Shown piece by piece: positions 63,372 through 64,000 of a stretch of 64,000 nt of DNA (its first letter is position 1; every line of letters starts with the position of its first letter). The DNA comes from Cladopsammia gracilis. Lineage: Eukaryota; Cnidaria; Anthozoa; Scleractinia; Dendrophylliidae. The notes below the pieces were generated by a model. That model searched no databases, was not told where the DNA came from, and was given only the letters and a program-made list of their open reading frames with translations. The translations under genes were made by a program, and so were the position numbers. The stretch covers positions 688,501 through 752,500 of the forward strand of contig JAJGOT010000421.1 of assembly GCA_022457155.1 (NCBI GenBank), in the 5' to 3' direction.

Positions 63372-64000
63372 TGTATAAAGCAGCCATTTAATGATTTATA
63401 AGAGAACACTATAAAGCAGCCATTTAATGATTTATAACAGGAACACTTTAAAGCAGCCAATTAACGGTTTATAACAGGAACACTATAAAGCAGCCATTTA
63501 ATGGTTAATAGAACAGGAACACTATAAAGCAACCATTTAATGGTTTATAACAGGAACACTATAAAGCAGCCATTTAATGGGTTACAACACGAACACTTAA
63601 TAAAGCAGCCATTTAATGGTTTATAACAGGAACACTATAAAGCAACCATTTAATGGTTAATAGAACAGGAACACTATCAAGCAGCCATTTAATGGTTTAC
63701 AACAGGAACACTATAAAGCAGGCATTCAATGGTTTATAACAGGAACACTATAAAGCAGCCATTTAATGGTTTACAACAGGATCACTATAAAGCAGCTATT
63801 TAATGATTTATAACAGGAACACTATAAAGCAGACATTTAATGGTTTATAACAGGAACACTTTGAAGCAGCCATTTAATGGTTTATAACAGGAACACTATA
63901 AAGCAACCATTTAATGGTTTACAACAGGACCACTATAAAGCAACCATTTAATGGTTTACAACAGGAACACTATAAAGCAGCCATTTAATGGTTTATAACA
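63372..64000. repeat. 37-bp minisatellite, about 17 copies, open at right edge
   Basis: The unit is close to aggaacactataaagcagcc followed by atttaatggtttataac, with small variants (aaccatt, gttaatag, ggttac). A diverged single copy is at 62883-62925. Confidence 0.9.

Noticed and set aside
63372..64000. Possible CRISPR array
   Set aside because: The 37-bp units are contiguous and similar throughout, with no unique spacers, and the sequence is eukaryotic.

Overview
The window looks like nuclear DNA of an invertebrate animal. An anthozoan cnidarian (stony coral or sea anemone) is my best guess, inferred from the mix of repeats: Tx1/L1-like LINEs, Penelope-like elements with GIY-YIG nucleases, DIRS, copia, Harbinger and TTAA-target MITEs, and OTU-domain relics. 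There are no operons and almost no long host reading frames. Most of the sequence is transposable elements and their decay products, often nested.

The one host gene I can support is on the minus strand and fills most of the window. Small exons can be chained through canonical splice sites with matching phase from 62380 down to 14299: coiled-coil exon (62298-62380), Ser/Arg-rich exon (56300-56436), a 31-nt exon carrying an RFDPTA motif (53558-53588), a 51-nt exon YIKEKQRKQQ (51673-51723), two RS-rich exons (51011-51114, 50774-50891), a Lys/Ser-rich exon (40722-40800) and a terminal exon ending EIDARLSALQKFMKENMP (14299-14396). The order of motifs matches CCDC61 (VFL3 homologue), a centriole/basal-body protein. 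The 5' exons lie beyond the right edge. At least one exon between 40722 and 14396 is unidentified, because the phases there do not join.

Layout. 1-12033: two parts of a LINE (1-411 and about 9876-12033) that may be one copy split by about 9.4 kb. Between them are a 3.8-kb composite element with 6-bp target duplication (2205-6029), an OTU-protease relic and a Harbinger transposase relic. 12034-13424: decayed DIRS element in which that LINE ends. 14.1-40.7 kb: the long last part of the host gene, holding a 28-bp minisatellite, a Penelope relic (18.0-18.7 kb), a decayed LINE (19.4-23.5 kb) inside a TIR element, a nearly full-length LINE with 15-bp target duplications (24958-30404), a tRNA-Leu-like relic, and a 3.1-kb foldback element (33713-36794). 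40.8-50.7 kb: one intron containing a young copia element (42218-46930) inserted in a large TIR element (42165-50392) plus four MITEs. 50.8-62.4 kb: clustered exons separated by pogo-like MITEs and a head-to-head pair of Penelope copies with a LINE at the centre (56.5-60.8 kb). 62.4-64.0 kb: GGAT-type simple repeats and a 37-bp minisatellite that runs off the edge.

The elements do not work together as a pathway. The architecture is a gene of small exons whose introns have been inflated by successive insertions.
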